Origin: Flintibacter faecis
GTDB taxonomy: Bacteria > Bacillota > Clostridia > Oscillospirales > Oscillospiraceae
DNA: 64,000 bases
Direction: 5' to 3'
Assembly (NCBI RefSeq): GCF_014287875.1
Contig: NZ_JACOPN010000004.1
Location: 124,001-188,000 of the forward strand
Shown here: piece by piece, positions 60,160-64,000 of the stretch
How positions within the stretch are numbered: the first letter of the stretch is position 1
Layout: every line of letters starts with the position of its first letter
Notes under the pieces: generated by a model
The model's input: only the letters and a program-made list of their open reading frames with translations
The model's database searches: none
What the model was told of the DNA's origin: nothing
Made by a program: the position numbers and the translations under genes

Positions 60160-60567
60160 TCACGCTAAGGATGTTGCCAGCTGCTCCACCACCTGGGCGA
60201 CATAGCCCGGCAGGGGCTGCTCCTGGACCCCGGCGATCACCACGCCGCAGCTGTTCATGGGCACCAAAAACTTTTTGGCCCGGCAGCCGCCCACGGCCTG
60301 GGCCATGGCGGGGGTCACCTCCCCCAGAATGGCGTGGGCCACTACGATGCCGATGGGCCCCAGCACTGCGTCGGCGTCCGCCACGCCCCGGACCACCGGG
60401 TTCTCCCCGGTGGCCCCGCAGTCTGCCCCGGCCTTCAGCATGGTGGCGGTGGCGATGCTGTTGGTGCCCAGGGCCCACACCTCCGCCTGGGGCAGACGGG
60501 CCTTGACCCCCTCCACCAGCAGCTTGCCCAGCCGGCCGCCCTGGCCGTCGATGACTACGATCTTCAT
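60160..60567 (-). CDS. DUF3842 family protein
   Basis: 135 residues from ATG 60567 (AGGAAG upstream). MKIVVIDGQGGRLGKLLVEGVKARLPQAEVWALGTNSIATATMLKAGADCGATGENPVVRGVADADAVLGPIGIVVAHAILGEVTPAMAQAVGGCRAKKFLVPMNSCGVVIAGVQE is the DUF3842 pattern: a Rossmann-like GQGG start and conserved NSCGV-like segment. Function unknown; a nucleotide-binding role is suggested by the GxGG loop. A longer open frame upstream overlaps other genes and was not used. Confidence 0.88.
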   Translation of the reverse strand: MKIVVIDGQGGRLGKLLVEGVKARLPQAEVWALGTNSIATATMLKAGADCGATGENPVVRGVADADAVLGPIGIVVAHAILGEVTPAMAQAVGGCRAKKFLVPMNSCGVVIAGVQEQPLPGYVAQVVEQLATSLA

Positions 60568-60657
60568 GTAATTACTTCCTCTCCATGCGCCAATGTGCGC
60601 AAAACACAGCGCCACCGCCGGACCCCCGGCATAGAATGGGTTCGGTGGTGGTGCATT

Positions 60658-60846
60658 ATGAATCTGTCCTCCGGCGACAGCCGGGAGCTGCTGGCTCTGG
60701 CCATAGCGCTGTCCCTCTGTCTGGCCCGGGATCAGGGCCAGGCGGAGCTGGGCCGTCTGGCCGCCTTTTTCACCGTGGTGGGTGACACTCTGGCCCTGTT
60801 CGCCCTCCAGCCCGACCTGCGGCCGCCGGATCAGGGGGTGAAATAG
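60658..60846 (+). CDS. DUF6774-like small protein
   Basis: 62 residues: DSRELLALAIALSLCLARDQGQAELGRLAAFFTVVGDTLALFALQPDLRPPD. The ELxALxxAxxxxLxxxxxxxELxxLxxxFTxxGDTLA pattern fits DUF6774, a small clostridial family of unknown function. No strong RBS is visible before ATG 60658. The 3' end overlaps the convergent patatin gene by 16 nt. Confidence 0.65.
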   Translation: MNLSSGDSRELLALAIALSLCLARDQGQAELGRLAAFFTVVGDTLALFALQPDLRPPDQGVK

Positions 60847-61682
60847 TCCTTCAGCTCCTCCATCCGGTCCACCGCCATCTGATAGCCCTTGGCCCACAGC
60901 AGGCGCAGCTTCTCCGGGTCCCGCTCGGTGCGGGACACCCCCATGGTGGAGTCGGGCAGGATGACCTTCACCTTCCCCTGGCGCTCCAGACGGAACAGCT
61001 CCTCCCGGTTCTCGTTGTACACATGGGCCCGGTGCTCCATCACATGCAGGAAATTGGGGTAATCCCGATAGGTCCGGTGGAGCAGCTTCTGCATGGGGTC
61101 GGACTTCCTGACATAGTCCCGGGGGTGGGTCAGCACCACCAGCAGCCGGTCGCACCCCTGCTCCAAGGCGTGCTTCCAGGGGATGGCATCGGCAATGCCC
61201 CCGTCCAGATAGGGCTGTCCGCCCAGGTGAAAGATGGGGAACATCAACGGCATGGCGCAGGTGGCCTGAAGCAGCGTGGAGTACCGGTCCCGCCGGGGCA
61301 CGGGGAAATATTCCGCCTTGCCTGTGTTCAGGTTGGTCACCACCGCCTCCACCTGGCCGGGATAGGAGGCGAAAGCGTCATAATCAAATGGGATCAGCTG
61401 GTTTGGAATGGTGTCATAGGCAAATTTCAGGCCGAAATAGCACCGGTTATCTTTATCTGCCAGATTCCGCATGCCCATATACCGCTTGTCCGGGGCATAG
61501 GTGGTGACCACCTTCAAGTTTCGCCGGGGCTGTCGGGACAGATAGCTCACTCCATAGGCGATGCCGGCGGACACGCCCACCAGATAGTCGGGCATCACGT
61601 CCTGTTCCAGCAGGGCGTCACACACGCCGCTGGAGAAAATGGCCCGCAGGGCCCCACCTTCCAATACGATCCCTTTTTTCAT
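60831..61682 (-). CDS. Patatin-like phospholipase
   Basis: 283 residues. Ser-Asp dyad enzyme: oxyanion loop GIVLEGGALRAIFSSGV, nucleophile Ser38 in the elbow GVSAG (36-40), and Asp160 in YLDGGIADAIP. Acts on ester bonds in lipids. No signal peptide, so cytoplasmic; in bacteria such proteins often hydrolyse or remodel phospholipids. It overlaps the DUF6774 gene end and is followed by a REP fragment upstream (61748-61786). Confidence 0.92.
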   Translation of the reverse strand: MKKGIVLEGGALRAIFSSGVCDALLEQDVMPDYLVGVSAGIAYGVSYLSRQPRRNLKVVTTYAPDKRYMGMRNLADKDNRCYFGLKFAYDTIPNQLIPFDYDAFASYPGQVEAVVTNLNTGKAEYFPVPRRDRYSTLLQATCAMPLMFPIFHLGGQPYLDGGIADAIPWKHALEQGCDRLLVVLTHPRDYVRKSDPMQKLLHRTYRDYPNFLHVMEHRAHVYNENREELFRLERQGKVKVILPDSTMGVSRTERDPEKLRLLWAKGYQMAVDRMEELKDYFTP

Positions 61683-61747
61683 GGCTGACCTCTCTTTGAA
61701 TTTGCAAAATCGTTAGACATCTTGGTAATTATCTGAAGGGCTATTTC

Positions 61748-61786
61748 CTGTCATTGCGAGGAGGGCAAAGCCCGACGTGGCGATCC
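61748..61786. repeat. Half of the REP/MITE-like element
   Basis: CTGTCATTGCGAGGAGGGC...CCCGACGTGGCGATCCGT resembles the left half of the 54330-54455 element. It lies between the patatin start and the radA end. Confidence 0.7.
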
Positions 61787-61799
61787 GTCTCTTAGTCTC

Positions 61800-63182
61800 T
61801 TATAATAATGCCGCCAGGGCCTCCCGGATGTTGGCCACCCGGATGAGCTCCAGCCCCTCGGGCACCGTCAGCTTCCCCTGGATGCGCTTGGGCACCAGGC
61901 ACTTGGTAAAGCCCAGCCGCCGCACCTCTGCCAGCCGCTGGCCCAGGGCGCTCACCGCCCGCAGCTCCCCCGTCAGGCCCACCTCGCCGATGGCGGTGAG
62001 GTCGTGTGGCACGGGCTTGTCCCGAAAGCTGCTGGCCATAGCCAGGATGGCCGCTAAATCGGCGGCGGGCTCCTCCAGGTCCAGGCCGCCGATGACGTTC
62101 ATATAGGCATCGCAGTTGCTCAACAGCAGCCCGCCCCGCTTCTCCAGCACCGCCAGCAGCAGGGCCGCCCGGTTATAGTCGATGCCGTTGCTCACCCGCC
62201 GGGGGTTGCCCAGACTGCTGGGCACCACCAGGGCCTGGATCTCCGCCAGCACTGGGCGCACCCCCTCCATCACGCAGGTGACGCAGGTGCCCGGGGCGTC
62301 GGCGGGCCGCCCGCTGAGCAGGGCCTCGGACGGATTGGGCACCTCGGACAGGCCGCAGTCCTCCATCTCGAACACGCCGATCTCGTTGGTGGCCCCAAAG
62401 CGGTTTTTGGCCGCCCGGAGGATGCGATAGGCCATGTGCCGCTCCCCCTCGAAATAGAGGACGCAGTCCACCATATGCTCCAGCACCTTTGGCCCGGCGA
62501 TGGACCCCTCTTTGTTCACATGGCCGATGACAAAGACGGTGATCCCCTCCCCCTTGGCCAGCTGCATCAGGGTCATGGTACACTCCTTCACCTGGCTGAC
62601 GCTGCCGGGGGAGGCGCTCACGTCCCCGTTGTACATGGTCTGGATGGAGTCCACAATGAGCACGTCCGGCCGCATGGCGTGGACGGCATCCACCAGATTC
62701 TCCAAATTGGTCTCCGCCAGGAGGTACAGGCCCTCCCCCCGGACGTTCAGGCGCTCGGCCCGCAGCTTGATCTGCCGCTCCGACTCCTCGCCGGAGACAT
62801 ACAGCACCTTGGCAAACCGGCACAGGCTGTCGCAGATCTGCAGCATCAGGGTGGACTTGCCGATGCCCGGCGCACCGCCCACCAGTACCAATGAGCCCTT
62901 CACCGCCCCGCCGCCCAGCACCCGGTCCAGCTCGCCCATGCCGGTCTGAAAGCGCAGCTCGTCGGTGGTCTCCACCTGGGCCATGGCCCTGGGGCGGTTC
63001 AGGGCCACCCCTGTGTCAGAGCCGCGGGCCACGGCGTAGCCCGTCTTCCGGCTCTTGGCACCCGGCTTTTCCGCCGGGCGCTCCTCCATGGTGTTCCAGG
63101 CCCCGCAGGCAGGGCAGCGGCCCATCCACTTGGGTGTCTCGTTGCCGCAGTCGGTACAATAAAACAGCGTCTTTGCCTTCAT
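61800..63182 (-). CDS. radA: DNA repair protein RadA/Sms
   Basis: 460 residues from ATG 63182 (AGGAG upstream). Hexameric helicase that extends D-loops in recombination and in transformation. N-terminal zinc finger Cys9, Cys12, Cys23, Cys26; Walker A GGAPGIGKST; RadA motif KNRFGATNEIGVFEM; Walker B VLIVDSIQTMY; C-terminal Lon-like domain (LTGELRAVSALGQRLAEVRRLGFTKCLVP). Follows the cwlD-like gene after 93 nt. Confidence 0.97.
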   Translation of the reverse strand: MKAKTLFYCTDCGNETPKWMGRCPACGAWNTMEERPAEKPGAKSRKTGYAVARGSDTGVALNRPRAMAQVETTDELRFQTGMGELDRVLGGGAVKGSLVLVGGAPGIGKSTLMLQICDSLCRFAKVLYVSGEESERQIKLRAERLNVRGEGLYLLAETNLENLVDAVHAMRPDVLIVDSIQTMYNGDVSASPGSVSQVKECTMTLMQLAKGEGITVFVIGHVNKEGSIAGPKVLEHMVDCVLYFEGERHMAYRILRAAKNRFGATNEIGVFEMEDCGLSEVPNPSEALLSGRPADAPGTCVTCVMEGVRPVLAEIQALVVPSSLGNPRRVSNGIDYNRAALLLAVLEKRGGLLLSNCDAYMNVIGGLDLEEPAADLAAILAMASSFRDKPVPHDLTAIGEVGLTGELRAVSALGQRLAEVRRLGFTKCLVPKRIQGKLTVPEGLELIRVANIREALAALL

Positions 63183-63275
63183 GTTTCCGCTCCTAGTCTG
63201 ATACATTTGTTTCTATTGTAGCAGGATTTTTTGCCCCGGACAAGGGGGCAGCGATTCTTTTTCCTCCATACATTT

Positions 63276-63998
63276 TCAGGAAAAGCGAGCCGATTTTTCT
63301 TCCTGCACCACGGACAGGAGCACCGCCGCCAGCTTTTTTTGATAGGCCCCGTCCCGCAGGAGGGCCTCCTCCTCCGGGTTTGTGAGAAAGCCGCACTCCA
63401 GCAGTACCGCCCGGCAGTTCACGTGGTTCATTAGATAGACGGTGTCCGGGACTGGCTTGCACTCCCGGCGGTTGTCCGGCTGCAGGTTCTCCCGCAGGGC
63501 CCTCTGCAGAGCCTGGGCCAGCTCCTGCGAGCCCTCAGTTTTGGCGTAAAAGGCCTGGCTGCCCCAGTATTTCCCCTGGGGATAGGCGTTCTGATGGATG
63601 CTCAGCAGCGTGGCGTTCGGGATGTGATTTACCGCCTGCGTCCTGTTTTTCAGGTCGGAGGTCTTTTTCTCTCTGGGGCTCACCGCCCCGGGACTGTGCA
63701 GCGAGACATCCTTCTCCCGCAGCAGCACCGGGTCGGTGCCGTAAAAGGCCAGCAGGTCCCGCAGGCGCAGGACCACCGCTAAATTGATGTCGCTCTCCCG
63801 GGCCCCGGTGACGGACACCGCGCCCCCGTCCTCTCCCCCGTGGCCCGCGTCCAGGATCAATGTCTCCTCCGCCGGGACAACGGTCTGAACCGCCGGGCAC
63901 GTCCTCCCCAGCAGACACCGCCCCGCCAAGAACATGAGAAAGACGGTCAGCCCCACCCAGGCCGCCGCCAAAACCATCGTGCGCTTCAAGCCCACCAC
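63276..63998 (-). CDS. cwlD: N-acetylmuramoyl-L-alanine amidase (CwlD-type); 5' end uncertain
   Basis: 240 residues from GTG 63998 at the window edge; the start may lie outside or at ATG 63977. One N-terminal membrane segment (VLAAAWVGLTVFLMFLAG) and an amidase_3 domain with zinc ligands His53, Glu56 (AGHGGEDGG) and His134 (SIHQNAYPQ), and Glu200 in LLECGFLTNPEEE. CwlD makes muramic-delta-lactam in spore cortex, needed for germination. Its position beside radA is unusual. Confidence 0.9.
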   Translation of the reverse strand: MVGLKRTMVLAAAWVGLTVFLMFLAGRCLLGRTCPAVQTVVPAEETLILDAGHGGEDGGAVSVTGARESDINLAVVLRLRDLLAFYGTDPVLLREKDVSLHSPGAVSPREKKTSDLKNRTQAVNHIPNATLLSIHQNAYPQGKYWGSQAFYAKTEGSQELAQALQRALRENLQPDNRRECKPVPDTVYLMNHVNCRAVLLECGFLTNPEEEALLRDGAYQKKLAAVLLSVVQEEKSARFS

Positions 63999-64000
63999 CT

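Overview
The window is a GC-rich chromosomal segment of a spore-forming clostridial Firmicute, most likely Oscillospiraceae (the Flavonifractor / Pseudoflavonifractor / Lawsonibacter / Intestinimonas type). This is inferred from the gene set and from gene order: a SCIFF peptide with its radical-SAM maturase, a SpoIIM-like protein beside xerD, a sporulation sigma-H-type factor, YlmC/YmxH and CwlD proteins, a leucine T-box in front of leuA, AddAB, and TmcAL beside acetate kinase. Species cannot be fixed from this sequence. No rRNA, tRNA, CRISPR array, intact insertion sequence or prophage was seen.

Layout. 1-830: remains of a toxin-antitoxin locus. 834-4625: tgt, yajC, a small membrane protein and the SCIFF ranthipeptide with its maturase. 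4895-6451: SpoIIM-like gene and xerD. 6703-7728: divergent flavin reductase / HxlR regulator pair. 8010-9464: a second tyrosine recombinase, translationally coupled to an SdpI-like gene and preceded by an 18-codon leader ORF containing a perfect palindrome. 10397-13487: exported M14 peptidase lipoprotein and an exported SLH-domain protein. 13566-22380: a mostly leftward housekeeping block (coaD, rsmD, uvrC, ptsH, mutS2, a DUF3810 protease, tmcAL). 22554-28257: ackA, a Phd/RelE-type TA pair, DUF951, a radical SAM gene, DUF6514, and an orphan Na+-decarboxylase beta subunit with a one-helix partner behind a riboswitch-like leader, then an XRE regulator. 28394-32204: HD protein, DegV, trmD and a glycosyltransferase. 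32491-35776: an osmoprotectant-type ABC transporter. 35837-46509: hydrolases, YlmC, addA and addB with three genes between them, and tepA. 46633-51389: zinc-ribbon protein, sigma-H-like factor, glmM and ruvCAB. 51538-53877: DUF4177 and T-box-leuA. 53998-54215: a stand-alone structured RNA. 54487-59347: TfoX-like gene, phosphoketolase, ECF S-component and a fused kinase. 59348-60159: dispersed repeats. 60160-64000: DUF3842, DUF6774, patatin, radA and cwlD.

How genes work together. Phosphoketolase makes acetyl phosphate, which acetate kinase turns into ATP and acetate; TmcAL, divergent from ackA, uses acetate and ATP to acetylate tRNA-Met. UvrC, MutS2, AddAB, RuvABC and RadA make the window rich in DNA repair and recombination. 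The SCIFF peptide and maturase form a RiPP pathway.

Most noteworthy: (i) a stand-alone RNA at 53998-54215 with a consensus promoter, a strong terminator and two 30-nt modules whose stems differ by compensatory changes; (ii) a yybP-ykoY-like metal riboswitch in front of an orphan OadB-type ion transporter; (iii) the leader ORF/palindrome in front of the second recombinase; (iv) overlapping promoters of tmcAL and ackA built on one palindrome. Promoters, terminators and RNA folds were read by eye; no database search or folding program was run.
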